Assembly: GCF_030273315.1 (NCBI RefSeq)
Contig: NZ_CP127174.1
Span: 2,046,001 to 2,110,000, forward strand
DNA length: 64,000 nt
Origin: Natrialbaceae archaeon AArc-T1-2
Lineage (GTDB): Archaea; Halobacteriota; Halobacteria; Halobacteriales; Natrialbaceae
Direction: 5' to 3'
A program made the position numbers and the translations under genes. The notes under the pieces were generated by a model. It ran no database searches, was not told where the DNA came from, and was given only the letters and a program-made list of their open reading frames with translations. This document shows positions 56,191 through 64,000 of this stretch, in pieces (within the stretch, counting starts at the first letter, position 1; every line of letters begins with the position of its first letter).

Positions 56191-57109
56191 CCGACGCCCC
56201 GATCACGCGTTCGTACACCTCGAGCAACGCCTCGGTCGTCCGGTCGATGCTGACTTCGCGGGCGGCTTCGCGGCCGTTCGACCGCTCGCCTGACTCGAGT
56301 ACCCGCCGGAGCCCTTCGATCAGCCCCTCGTCGCTGGTGGCGACGAGAGAGGGCGAGACGCCCGCGAGGCGTTCGCGAACGTCGCCGACGTCGAGGCTGA
56401 CGACGGGCAGGTTACACGCGAGCGCTTCCTTGACCGAGTTCGGCGATCCCTCGCTAAGCGAGGTAAGCAAGAGTGCGTCGGCAGCGTTCATGTACGTCGA
56501 AACGGCGTCGTGAGACACGCCGTAGACGGGCTGGAGGCGCACGGGCCGGTCGAACAATCCGTCGACGGCGGTGACCACGCGACGCGCCCGGGGGTAGTTC
56601 TTCATCGTCCGGTCGGGAGAGTACGGAAACAGGACGTGGTAGGCGTCGTCGGACCAGCCGACGGCGGCTCGAGCGTCGTCCCGAGACATCGGTTGGAACC
56701 GCTCGAGGTCGACGCCGTCGGGGATGACGGGACACTTTCGGCCGAGTCGGGCACGCATCTCCTCGGACATGACGATGACTTCCTCACAGAACGGCACACA
56801 CGCGCGGCTGATCGGTTCGACCGAGCCGAGCAGGTCCGAGCCCCACAGCGAGAGCACGACCGGGAGCCGACGCTGGGCGAGCGCCATCGGCGCGGTCAGC
56901 CCGTAGTGGGCGTGTACCAGATCGTAGCCGTCGCGGGCCGCGGCGACGACGGTCGGGAAAAATCGCAGATAGTCGAGGGGCGTCCGCCCCTCGTAGCCGC
57001 TGCCGGGTACCGACAGCGTCTCGAAGGTAACGCCCCGCTCCTCGAGGGCGGCCTGTTGCTGGTTCAGAAACGGCGCGTCGGCGTTCGTCGTGAGCGTGAG
57101 CACGTCCAT
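56141..57109 (-). CDS. Glycosyltransferase family 4 protein
   Basis: A 322-residue GT-B enzyme. The N-terminal acceptor domain includes LVHAHYGLTAPMAL and LSLWGSDLLG. The donor-binding domain has VIPDGVDLERFQP, VLFPYSPDRTMKNYPRA, and the SLSEGSPNSVKEALACNLPVV loop with the conserved E-x7-E arrangement. Sugar specificity cannot be read. The C-terminal tail is basic (RRSTPRAARTRR), unusual for this proteome. It follows the UDP-sugar dehydrogenase on the same strand after 114 bases, so it probably uses the sugar made by that cluster. Confidence 0.85.
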   Translation of the reverse strand: MDVLTLTTNADAPFLNQQQAALEERGVTFETLSVPGSGYEGRTPLDYLRFFPTVVAAARDGYDLVHAHYGLTAPMALAQRRLPVVLSLWGSDLLGSVEPISRACVPFCEEVIVMSEEMRARLGRKCPVIPDGVDLERFQPMSRDDARAAVGWSDDAYHVLFPYSPDRTMKNYPRARRVVTAVDGLFDRPVRLQPVYGVSHDAVSTYMNAADALLLTSLSEGSPNSVKEALACNLPVVSLDVGDVRERLAGVSPSLVATSDEGLIEGLRRVLESGERSNGREAAREVSIDRTTEALLEVYERVIGASATASRRSTPRAARTRR

Positions 57110-57223
57110 CCGGACACGTGGGGTGGGGCTCGCTCGAGGCTTTGTTAACTGGCCCTTTTCTCGTTGGCGTTCGTGACGGTCCGTTCGAACGGATGGATCG
57201 CGGCTGGCCGATCGTCGAATCGA

Positions 57224-58642
57224 TCAGTCGTCGCCGTCGGCCCCCGACCGGACCGGCTCCTCGCGCGGTCGCTCGAGGACGGTCGGACCGCCGTTTCGCG
57301 ACCCTCCCAGCGTCCGCACCCGGTGGCTCGTCTCCGTCCCCTCGATTTCGAGTGCGTCCCGGCCGTCGAGTACGACCGTCGGGTCGAGAGACTCCCACTC
57401 GATCCTCTCGAACTCCTCGTGGGGGGTGACGAGCACGACGGCGTCGAACGATCCCGACGGTATCGACTCGAGTGCGACGGGGGTCGCGCCGTAGTCGGCG
57501 GGATCGACGAGCGGATCGGCCGCGAAGACGTCGGCACCGCGTTCCGCGAGGATGGAGACGACGTCGACGCCGGGTGAGGCGCGGGTCTCTTCGACGCCGG
57601 CCCGGTAGGTGAGCCCGAGCACGAGCACGGACGCGTCCGCGAGCGTGAGATCGTCGGCCGCGAGTTCGTCGGCGAGGACGGCGACGGTGTGGGCGGGCAT
57701 CCCCTCGTTTACGTCTCGCGCCGCCCGCGTGACCGGTAACGGTTTCTCGGCCTGGGCGAACAGGAAGTACGGATAGTACGGAATGCAGTGACCACCGACC
57801 CCGGGACCGGGGTCGTGGATGTCACAGACGGGCAGCTCGTTCGCCGTCGCGATCGCCTCCCGGACCGACGTCCCGAGGTCGTCTGCGATCCGAGCAAACT
57901 CGTTTGCGAGTGCGATGTTGACGTCCCGGTAAACTCCTTCGAAGACTTTGACGGCCTCGGCGGTCGTCGCGCCCGAGACGACGTGTACCTCGTTCTCGGT
58001 CAGTTCGTCGTAGATAAGCGCCGCGGCGCGGGTACTCTCGTCGTCGACGCCGCCGACGACTTTCGGGTACGCGCCGCGGATGTCTCGAAGCGCGGTCCCC
58101 GTCGAGGTCCGTTCGGGGCAGAACGCGAGCCCGAACGCGTCGGGTTCGAGGCCGCTTTCGGCGGCGAGATGCGGCCGAAGCACGTCGCGACAGGTTCCCG
58201 GCGGGACCGTCGACTCGAGGATCACGAGGTCGCCGGGGGCGAGGCCGGCGGCGATGTCGTCTGCGACGGCCTCGACCGTCGACAGGTCCGGCTCCCGGTC
58301 GTCGGAAAGCAACGTCGGAACGATGACGACGTGGACGCGCGCCGCGGCGGCCGCCGAGCCGTCGGTCGTCGCTCGCAGGCGGTCGCGCTCGACCTGGCTC
58401 TCGAGCGCGTCGGGAAGTCCCGGTTCGCCGGTTACGTGACACTCGCCCGCGTTCACGGCCTCGACGACCGACGGATCGACGTCGACACCGATCACGTCTC
58501 CTGCCGTCTCGGCGTACACCGTCGCAAGCGGCAATCCCATCTTTCCGAGCCCGTAGACGGCGACCGGAACCTCGCCGGACGTAAACGCCGCGCGCTTTCG
58601 ACCCGCGGGCACACTCGAGTCGTACAGGCCAAGCCCAGTCAT
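57224..58642 (-). CDS. UDP-N-acetylhexosamine 6-dehydrogenase-like nucleotide-sugar dehydrogenase
   Basis: A 472-residue NAD-dependent four-electron dehydrogenase. The Rossmann motif is YGLGKMGLPLA. The catalytic lysine is K232 in AEAVKVFEGVYRDVNIALANE, and the nucleophilic C286 lies in GVGGHCIPYYPYFL. CPERTSTG resembles the CPERT motif of UDP-ManNAc/UDP-GlcNAc dehydrogenases (WecC/WbpA) rather than UDP-glucose dehydrogenase. The ATG at 58642 overlaps the preceding stop by four bases; the open frame upstream is a shadow. The C-terminus carries a 20-residue charged tail. Confidence 0.88.
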   Translation of the reverse strand: MTGLGLYDSSVPAGRKRAAFTSGEVPVAVYGLGKMGLPLATVYAETAGDVIGVDVDPSVVEAVNAGECHVTGEPGLPDALESQVERDRLRATTDGSAAAAARVHVVIVPTLLSDDREPDLSTVEAVADDIAAGLAPGDLVILESTVPPGTCRDVLRPHLAAESGLEPDAFGLAFCPERTSTGTALRDIRGAYPKVVGGVDDESTRAAALIYDELTENEVHVVSGATTAEAVKVFEGVYRDVNIALANEFARIADDLGTSVREAIATANELPVCDIHDPGPGVGGHCIPYYPYFLFAQAEKPLPVTRAARDVNEGMPAHTVAVLADELAADDLTLADASVLVLGLTYRAGVEETRASPGVDVVSILAERGADVFAADPLVDPADYGATPVALESIPSGSFDAVVLVTPHEEFERIEWESLDPTVVLDGRDALEIEGTETSHRVRTLGGSRNGGPTVLERPREEPVRSGADGDD

Positions 58643-59646
58643 CGTGCCCGCACCTCGACGCGGTCGCCGTTCGAGACCAGCCGGTCGATCGTCCGAACCG
58701 TCTCGAGGGCCCGGACGCCGTCCTCGGCGGTGACCGGCGGCTGTGTGCCGGTCCGAACTGCCTCGAGAAACGACGTGAGCTCCCGGCGAAGCGGCTCGCC
58801 GTTTTCGACGCGGGGACGTTCGACGACGCTCTCGTGGCGATACCGCCGTCTGCCGTCGTCGGTGACGTACTCGGGGTACGAATCCCGGTGGACGAGCACC
58901 GACTGCTCGAGGTAGTCGACCTCGACGAGACACTCGCGGGCGGTGACGGTGAGTCGGCGGACCTTCTTCTGGGTGACCCGGCTCGCGGTGAGCGAGGCGA
59001 CGACGCCGTCGGGAAACTCCAGGTCGGCAGTGGCGTAGTTGCCGTCTGCGGTTCCCGTCGCGACGATGGCGTCCGGCTCGGCTCCGAGCAGCGACCGGAC
59101 GACGTCGACGTCGTGGATCATCAGATCGAGGGAAACGCTGTCGGTGCCGTCCCGGTCGACCGGCGGCCCGAGCCGTTCGGCCTCGATCGCGATCACGTCC
59201 AGCTCCTCGACGAGCGACTCGAGCGTCGCCACCGCGGGGTTGAACCGTTCGACGTGTCCGACCTGGAGGACGAGTCCGGCCTCCCTGGCGTAGGCGGCGA
59301 GTTCGCGTCCCTCCTCGACGGTGTCGGCGATCGGTTTCTCGACGAGGACGTCGACGCCGGCCTCGAGACACGCACGAACGGTGTCGTAGTGAGCGACGGT
59401 CGGGACGGCGACGGTGGCGACGTCACAGCGCTCTACCAGCTCTTCGACTCCGACGGCTTCGGTGCCGTAGTCGGCTGCGACGCGGGCAGCCTGGTCGTCG
59501 TCGAGATCGGTCACGCCGACGAGCGTCGCGTCGCGGAGTTCGCTGTATACGCGCGCGTGGTTTTCTCCCATCGCGCCGACGCCGATGACGCCGGCCCGAA
59601 GCGGTTGCGGTTCGGAATCGTTCGTACTCGAGTCGAGTCGGGTCAT
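58639..59646 (-). CDS. Gfo/Idh/MocA-family sugar dehydrogenase (WbpB/WlbA-like)
   Basis: A 335-residue NAD(P)-dependent oxidoreductase. The nucleotide motif is GVIGVGAMGENHARVY. VEKPIADTVEEG carries the catalytic EKP lysine, and DLMIHDVDVVRSLLG has the active-site Asp/His. Within this cluster it fits the C-3 dehydrogenase that oxidises a UDP-N-acetylglucosaminuronate to the 3-keto sugar (WbpB/WlbA role). Both ends overlap neighbours by ATGA, so translation is coupled. Confidence 0.85.
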   Translation of the reverse strand: MTRLDSSTNDSEPQPLRAGVIGVGAMGENHARVYSELRDATLVGVTDLDDDQAARVAADYGTEAVGVEELVERCDVATVAVPTVAHYDTVRACLEAGVDVLVEKPIADTVEEGRELAAYAREAGLVLQVGHVERFNPAVATLESLVEELDVIAIEAERLGPPVDRDGTDSVSLDLMIHDVDVVRSLLGAEPDAIVATGTADGNYATADLEFPDGVVASLTASRVTQKKVRRLTVTARECLVEVDYLEQSVLVHRDSYPEYVTDDGRRRYRHESVVERPRVENGEPLRRELTSFLEAVRTGTQPPVTAEDGVRALETVRTIDRLVSNGDRVEVRAR

Positions 59647-60740
59647 TCGTAATGATCGGCGATCGCGGTGACGACCGCACGTCGATCCTCGTCGGAGAGT
59701 CCCGGGTGAACCGGGATGGAGAGGACCTCCTCGGCAGCACGCTCGGCCCGCGGAAAGTCCGACGCTGCCGTGCTGATCGTCTCGTAGGCGGGCTGTTCGT
59801 GAATCGGCGTTGGGTAGTACACTGCCGTGTCGATTCCGCGCTCTCCGAGGTGTTCTTTCAGGGCGTCTCTGTCGTCGGCCCGGATCGTGTACTGGTGATA
59901 GACGTGGCGATAGCCGTCGGGGACCGTCGGCGTCTCGATCGGCAGGCCGGCGAGTCGGTCGTCGTAGACGGCTGCGTTGTCCCGCCGTCGGTCGGTGAGC
60001 TCGGGCAGTCGTTCGAGCTGGGTCCGGCCGACCGCGGCGGCGAGGCTCGTCATTCGGTGGTTGTGGCCGAGCCGAACGTGATCGTAGCCGCCAGCGACGT
60101 CGCGGCCGTGATTGATGTAACTCGCTGCGCGTCGGGCGAGGTCGTCGCGATCGGTCGTGATCGCCCCGCCCTCGCCGGTCGTAGCGTTTTTCGTCGGGTA
60201 AAACGAGAAACAGGCCGCGTCACCGATCGAACCGACGCGGTCGCCGTCGATCGCCGCACCGTGGGCCTGACAGGCGTCTTCGAGTACGAACAGGTCGTGG
60301 TCGCTGGCGACGTCGAGGAGGTCGTCCATCGGGGCCGGTAGTCCGTACAGGTGAACGGGCAAGAGACCGGCCACGTCGTCACGACGGGCGACAATTTCGG
60401 CGACTGCGTCGGGATCCAACGTGTAGGTCTCGGGATCGACGTCGGCGAAGACCGGCCGGCCACCGGCCAGACGGATCGCGTTCGCGCTCGCGACGAACGA
60501 AAACGGCGAGGTGACGACCGCCTCGCCGTCTTCGAGACCCAGCGCCTCGAGGGCGGCGTGTAAGGCCGTCGTCCCGTTCGAGGTCGCGACGACGTGTTCG
60601 GCTCCGCAGTAGTCTGCGAACTCGTCTTCGAACGCCCGGACCTCCGGACCGTCCGCGAGTCGTCCCGTAGCGAGCAACTCGTCGACGCGCTCGCGCGCTT
60701 CGGTACTGATTTCGGGATCTGCGATCGGTACGTCCGTCAT
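59643..60740 (-). CDS. DegT/DnrJ/EryC1/StrS sugar aminotransferase (WbpE/WlbC-like)
   Basis: A 365-residue PLP enzyme. The Schiff-base lysine is K184 in SFYPTKNATTGEGGA. Other signatures are GTTALHAALEALG, VLEDACQAHGA, and YINHGRD followed by LGHNHRMTSLAAAVG. In this operon it would transaminate the 3-keto sugar to a 3-amino sugar. The ATG at 60740 lies two bases after the acetyltransferase stop; a GTG at 60746 would give a four-base overlap. Confidence 0.88.
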   Translation of the reverse strand: MTDVPIADPEISTEARERVDELLATGRLADGPEVRAFEDEFADYCGAEHVVATSNGTTALHAALEALGLEDGEAVVTSPFSFVASANAIRLAGGRPVFADVDPETYTLDPDAVAEIVARRDDVAGLLPVHLYGLPAPMDDLLDVASDHDLFVLEDACQAHGAAIDGDRVGSIGDAACFSFYPTKNATTGEGGAITTDRDDLARRAASYINHGRDVAGGYDHVRLGHNHRMTSLAAAVGRTQLERLPELTDRRRDNAAVYDDRLAGLPIETPTVPDGYRHVYHQYTIRADDRDALKEHLGERGIDTAVYYPTPIHEQPAYETISTAASDFPRAERAAEEVLSIPVHPGLSDEDRRAVVTAIADHYE

Positions 60741-60742
60741 GG

Positions 60743-61321
60743 TCACGCGAGCTGGTTCGGCCCCTCGAGGGGGTCCGGAAGCGATCGGGTGCGGGCGGGC
60801 GTTCCCATCGCGAGCGTCTCGGGCGGGACGTCCTCGACGACGACCGCGCCGGCGGCGACGAAGGCGTTCTCGCCGACGGTAACCCCCGGCAGAACCGTTG
60901 CATTCGCAGCAATCGACGCGCCGTCTTCGATCGTCGGGCCGACGAGGTCTCCCTCGGTCCGAATCGGATACTCGTCGTTCGTGAGTACGGCCCCGGGGCC
61001 GAGAAAGACGTTGTTTCCGATCGTCGTCTCGGAGGGAACGTAGACGTTCGTCTGGAGGCTGACGTGATCGCCGATCGTCGTCCGGCCGTCGATGACGGTT
61101 TTCGTGCCGACGAGGACGTCGTCGCCGATCGCCGTCTCCTCGCGGACGAGCGCGTCGTGACCGGTCGAAAAATCGTCACCGATCGTCACGTCGCCGTAGA
61201 CGATCGTTCCGCCTCTGATCGTCGCGTCGTCGCCGATCCGCGTCGGCTCCTCGAAGTCGCCGTAGCCGACCGTTGCCCCGTCGTCGATCGTACAGCCGTC
61301 GCCGCTGACGACGTTATCCAT
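60743..61321 (-). CDS. Left-handed beta-helix sugar N-acetyltransferase (WbpD/WlbB-like)
   Basis: A 192-residue acyltransferase made mostly of hexapeptide repeats (TIGDDFSTGHDALVREETAI, VSLQTNVYVPSETTIGNNVF). The C-terminal NATVLPGVTVGENAFVAAGAVV and MGTPAR complete the CoA-binding end. It would acetylate the 3-amino group of the sugar with acetyl-CoA. The ATG at 61321 is preferred to the GTG at 61330. It is the first gene of the minus-strand sugar operon. Confidence 0.88.
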   Translation of the reverse strand: MDNVVSGDGCTIDDGATVGYGDFEEPTRIGDDATIRGGTIVYGDVTIGDDFSTGHDALVREETAIGDDVLVGTKTVIDGRTTIGDHVSLQTNVYVPSETTIGNNVFLGPGAVLTNDEYPIRTEGDLVGPTIEDGASIAANATVLPGVTVGENAFVAAGAVVVEDVPPETLAMGTPARTRSLPDPLEGPNQLA

Positions 61322-61716
61322 CGCTGTCACCTCGTCGATTCTCGACCGCGCGTCGATGCCGTGGATACACTCGAGTCATAGCGGTTCGATACCCGTCGTG
61401 GGTGATCGTCCGGACACAACCGGTACCGACGCTTTGTTATCCCCGTCTTGACGGTCACTAGCCTCGAACTACGGCCGGGATTTGGGGTCGATCCGATACC
61501 ACCAGGTACGTGGTCTCGCCCGCTCGATTTCGGCGGGTTCGCCACGACAACTGCGAAGAAATATTCGTTTTAGCGTCTATCACGGACGCTAACGGGTATA
61601 ATCCGCTTTCGGAGGGGTAGCAGGTCGATAGTAAAGGACTCATCCAGCACAGTCGACGGTGTGACGTATTCGATCACATCGGGTACGGTGGCGGTCGCGG
61701 ACGTTCGAGGAAAACC
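61322..61716. other. Divergent intergenic region with no gene seen
   Basis: About 395 bases between the sugar operon and the DUF7344 gene. It should contain both promoters. AT-rich segments occur around 61430-61441 (CTTTGTTATCC) and 61557-61610 (AATATTCGTTTTAG, GGGTATAATCC). The last could direct plus-strand transcription with a leader of about 100 bases. No coding frame with recognisable features was found. Confidence 0.45.
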
Positions 61717-62253
61717 ATGACCGACGAGACACTCACACAGGCGAAGCTGTTCGACGTGTTCAGCAACGCCCGACGTCGACAAACGGTCCGGTACCTGAAA
61801 CGGAATCGCGGCTCCTGTGATCTCGCCCCGCTCGTCGAGCAGGTCGCAGCCTGGGAGAACGACGTCGCTCCCGAGGACGTGACCCGAACCCAACGTCGGC
61901 GCGTCTACATCTCGCTGTACCAGACGCACCTCCCCATGCTCGAAGACCACGGTATCGTCAACTGGGACGTCGACAGCCACACGATCGAGCTGCTCCCGGA
62001 TCCGGCACTGTTCGAGCCGTACCTCGATCGCAACGTCGGCACCCAGCGCGACTGGCACACCCTGTACGCGTCGATCACGGTCGGCGGAGTGTTCGTGTTC
62101 ACGCTGGCGGCGCTTTCGGTTGGCCCGCTGTCGGCGGCCACCGCGCCGCTGGTCGCGGTTGCGATCAGCATCGCCATCCTCGTCGTCGCGGCCGTCCACC
62201 ACACGGCCCGTCGGCCCGACGCCGCCCTTCCGCTTCCCGTTCCGTTCCGATAG
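61717..62253 (+). CDS. DUF7344-type winged-helix protein with two C-terminal membrane helices
   Basis: A 178-residue protein. Residues 1-110 form a winged-helix domain (LFDVFSNARRRQTVRYLKRN; VYISLYQTHLPMLEDHGIVNWD) of a type abundant in haloarchaea. Two transmembrane helices follow (about 118-138 and 142-160), with a short polar tail. The combination suggests a membrane-tethered regulator. Its target is unknown, but it is divergent from the sugar operon. Confidence 0.75.
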   Translation: MTDETLTQAKLFDVFSNARRRQTVRYLKRNRGSCDLAPLVEQVAAWENDVAPEDVTRTQRRRVYISLYQTHLPMLEDHGIVNWDVDSHTIELLPDPALFEPYLDRNVGTQRDWHTLYASITVGGVFVFTLAALSVGPLSAATAPLVAVAISIAILVVAAVHHTARRPDAALPLPVPFR

Positions 62254-62297
62254 CGGGTCGAAGGCGCGTATACTGTCGGCTGTACGCCGTGTACGTG

Positions 62298-63827
62298 TTA
62301 CACGAAGAGCCGGAAGTAATACGGGCTCACGAAGCCCTCGATGACCGCCGCGAGCGCGAGCAAGAGTCCGACTCCGACGAGCACCCAGAACGCCCGCTCG
62401 AGTTCGTCGGCCAGCGTCGGTCGGTCGATCCGTCCTCGAACGGCTCGCCAGCCGACGACGCCGAGGTGGAACCCGAGTGCACCGGCGACGAGAATCGCCG
62501 GGATCTCGACGATACCGTGGGGCACGACGAACGCGATCAACGCCTCGAGATCGACCTCCAGACGTGCGATAGCTCCGATGACGACCCCGTTGAACAGCAA
62601 CGCCACGGCGGCCGGAATCGCGAGGGCGAATCCGCTGTAGGCTGTCGAGAGCGCGACCGTCCAGTTGTTCGCGAAGAACTCCGCCGTCGCAGCAGGCGGG
62701 ATGTGACCCTCGAGCCGGGCCTCGATCGAGGTCGGGACGACGTCGACGAACGGCTCCGCGGCCGCCCAGCCGAGCCAGAACCCGCCGCCGATGAGCGCAA
62801 GCGCGAGCGCGTGAAGACCAGGCGTTGCCCGGACGAACGCCCACAGCTCGTCCCACCCGCGTCGTAGGCCTCTCACGAACTGGGTTCGAAGCGACGATTC
62901 GGGCATCGACGGCGGTGCCACCGTCCCCCGATAGTCTCCGTACAGGACCGTCTTCAGCAGATCGAGCGCGGGTAACACGAGCAGGAGGACGAGAAGCGAG
63001 GCGACGCTTTCGGCGCCGACGAACGCGAGCGTCGACAACGCCGTCGTGACCCCGACGAGGACGCCGATCGAGACGACGTAGTAAAACGCCGCCGGGACCG
63101 GGCGTCGTCTGACGAAGCCGGCGCTTCGTGTTACCGACGCGAAGACGCCGACGGTATCGACGACGACCGCGACCGGTGCGAACGCAAACAGCGCACGAAC
63201 GACTGCGACGACGACGAGCCACACGAGCCCGCCGAGGAGCACGACGGGCACGGCAAGCAGCTGTTCGCCGGTCGCTGCGGCGACGACACCGGCTGTCAGT
63301 GCGGTCGCCGCTCCGATCACGACCGCCGCGGTGAGCCAGAGGACGATCTCGAGAACGTACAACCCGAGAAACGTCAGCCAGTGCCGGCGAGCGCCGGCGA
63401 GGGCGGCCACGAGTCCGCGTTCGTCCCGCAGACGTCCATCACAGGCTGCAAGCTGGGCTGCGCCGACGACGGCGTACAGGACGAACGCGACGAGCGCTGC
63501 TATCGCCGTCGTTACGGCGGCAATAGCGACGACGGGCGTCGGAAACAACGCCTCGAGCACCGGCTCGAGCCCGTCGATCCAGTCGGCGAACGCATCCGGG
63601 TCGGTCTCGGGGTCCGGCGGCTCGAGATCCTGTGCGATCAGTTCCGTTCGGACGGTCTCGAGTCGGCCGGTCGTCTCGAGATAGAAGGCGGCGACGGCGA
63701 CTCCGAGAAACGGGACGACACGAGCGATCGCGGGAACGGCAGCTCCGAACACGTAGACGGGCAACAGCCCCGCTGGCCGCTGGCGAAGCGTCGCGACGAC
63801 GGCGCTGACGGCCCTCGAGAGTCTCAT
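62298..63827 (-). CDS. Multi-pass membrane protein with SpoIIM-like C-terminal domain
   Basis: A 509-residue membrane protein. The first 290 residues contain six to seven helices with the repeated amphipathic pattern of haloarchaeal DUF7847-type proteins. The C-terminal part (about 335-509) matches the stage II sporulation protein M family: FFANNWTVALSTAYSGFALAIPAAVALLFNGVVIGAIA and VPHGIVEIPAILVAGALGF. Archaea do not sporulate, so the domain must serve another membrane function, which is unknown. It is convergent with the DUF7344 gene. Confidence 0.75.
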   Translation of the reverse strand: MRLSRAVSAVVATLRQRPAGLLPVYVFGAAVPAIARVVPFLGVAVAAFYLETTGRLETVRTELIAQDLEPPDPETDPDAFADWIDGLEPVLEALFPTPVVAIAAVTTAIAALVAFVLYAVVGAAQLAACDGRLRDERGLVAALAGARRHWLTFLGLYVLEIVLWLTAAVVIGAATALTAGVVAAATGEQLLAVPVVLLGGLVWLVVVAVVRALFAFAPVAVVVDTVGVFASVTRSAGFVRRRPVPAAFYYVVSIGVLVGVTTALSTLAFVGAESVASLLVLLLVLPALDLLKTVLYGDYRGTVAPPSMPESSLRTQFVRGLRRGWDELWAFVRATPGLHALALALIGGGFWLGWAAAEPFVDVVPTSIEARLEGHIPPAATAEFFANNWTVALSTAYSGFALAIPAAVALLFNGVVIGAIARLEVDLEALIAFVVPHGIVEIPAILVAGALGFHLGVVGWRAVRGRIDRPTLADELERAFWVLVGVGLLLALAAVIEGFVSPYYFRLFV

Positions 63828-63935
63828 ATTCCGGTCGTTAAACGACTGGTAAGTTAAGTGACCTGCTCGGCCACGACGCGGTGGCGATCACACGACAGCG
63901 ATCGACGGCGATCCGACGTCGACGGTCGCGAACGA

Positions 63936-64000
63936 TCACTCGTCATCGGTGAGCAGACCGTCGACGGCGTCGAAGAGGCTGCTCGCCCCGTCTTCGACGT
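63936..64000 (-). CDS. 3' end of a gene running out of the window
   Basis: On the minus strand the last 20 codons before a TGA at 63936-63938 read VEDGASSLFDAVDGLLTDDE. The acidic, helical character and codon use fit a real haloarchaeal C-terminus. Nothing can be said about function from this fragment. Confidence 0.45.
   Translation of the reverse strand, partial: VEDGASSLFDAVDGLLTDDE

Noticed and set aside
58643-59371. N-terminal extension of the UDP-sugar dehydrogenase frame
   Set aside because: It is antisense-free but fully overlaps the Gfo/Idh/MocA gene on the same strand in another frame and is Arg/Gly/Asp low complexity; the ATG at 58642 gives the canonical length.

Overview
The window is an ordinary-looking stretch of chromosome from a halophilic archaeon (class Halobacteria). 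The evidence is high GC with strong bias to GC at third codon positions, highly acidic proteins with D/E-rich tails, and many leaderless genes with a TATA-like box 24-34 bases before the start codon. Typical archaeal and haloarchaeal families are present: an archaeal ether-lipid geranylgeranyl reductase and an isoprenyl diphosphate synthase, coenzyme F420 and archaeal riboflavin genes, an archaeal D-aminoacyl-tRNA deacylase, DpsA, FtsZ1, and a Nuo complex without NuoEFG. Genus cannot be fixed from the sequence alone. No rRNA, tRNA, CRISPR array or intact mobile element was seen; the only mobile trace is a short transposase N-terminus before metY.

Layout. 1-1563: the end of a Yip1-like membrane gene and a PH-domain membrane gene. 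1564-2087: degraded intergenic DNA with a transposase remnant. 2088-9046: metY, then minus-strand DUF6159, a DUS-like TIM barrel, cofD (F420), DUF63, an inositol monophosphatase and dpsA. 9257-14313: an aldehyde dehydrogenase and a menaquinone block menA-menC-menE. 14449-17428: a three-gene proton-translocating transhydrogenase operon, with a 34-codon ORF bridging its first two genes. 17552-24493: a UspA protein, an M20 amidohydrolase, an M48 membrane protease, geranylgeranyl reductase, a 2Fe-2S ferredoxin and ftsZ1. 24651-30386: dtdA, an AT-richer stretch, an unknown gene, arfC, an MTH865 protein, a prenyl diphosphate synthase and a double UspA protein. 30501-40818 (all minus): acetyl-CoA synthetase, methylmalonyl-CoA mutase large subunit, a CcoI/FixI-like copper ATPase, DoxX, an NmrA-like protein, a CBS-ParB/SerK-like fusion and an RCK-DHH fusion. 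40860-51294 (minus): the nuo operon A-B-CD-H-I-J1-J2-K-L-M-N. 51470-55046: purE-purK and, divergently, ribH-aminotransferase. 55276-61321: a histidine kinase, then a minus-strand sugar cluster. 61717-64000: a DUF7344 protein, a SpoIIM-like membrane protein and the end of one more gene.

How it fits together. Several genes concern respiration and redox cofactors: menaquinone synthesis, the Nuo complex that reduces menaquinone, transhydrogenase for NADPH, ferredoxin, and the F420/riboflavin branch (cofD, arfC, ribH). Others make membrane ether lipids (idsA-like synthase, geranylgeranyl reductase). The most distinctive cluster is 56141-61321. It contains an acyltransferase, a DegT aminotransferase, a Gfo/Idh/MocA dehydrogenase, a UDP-sugar 6-dehydrogenase and a glycosyltransferase. 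Together these match the logic of a WbpA/B/E/D-type route to a UDP-diacetamido-uronic acid, presumably for a surface glycan.
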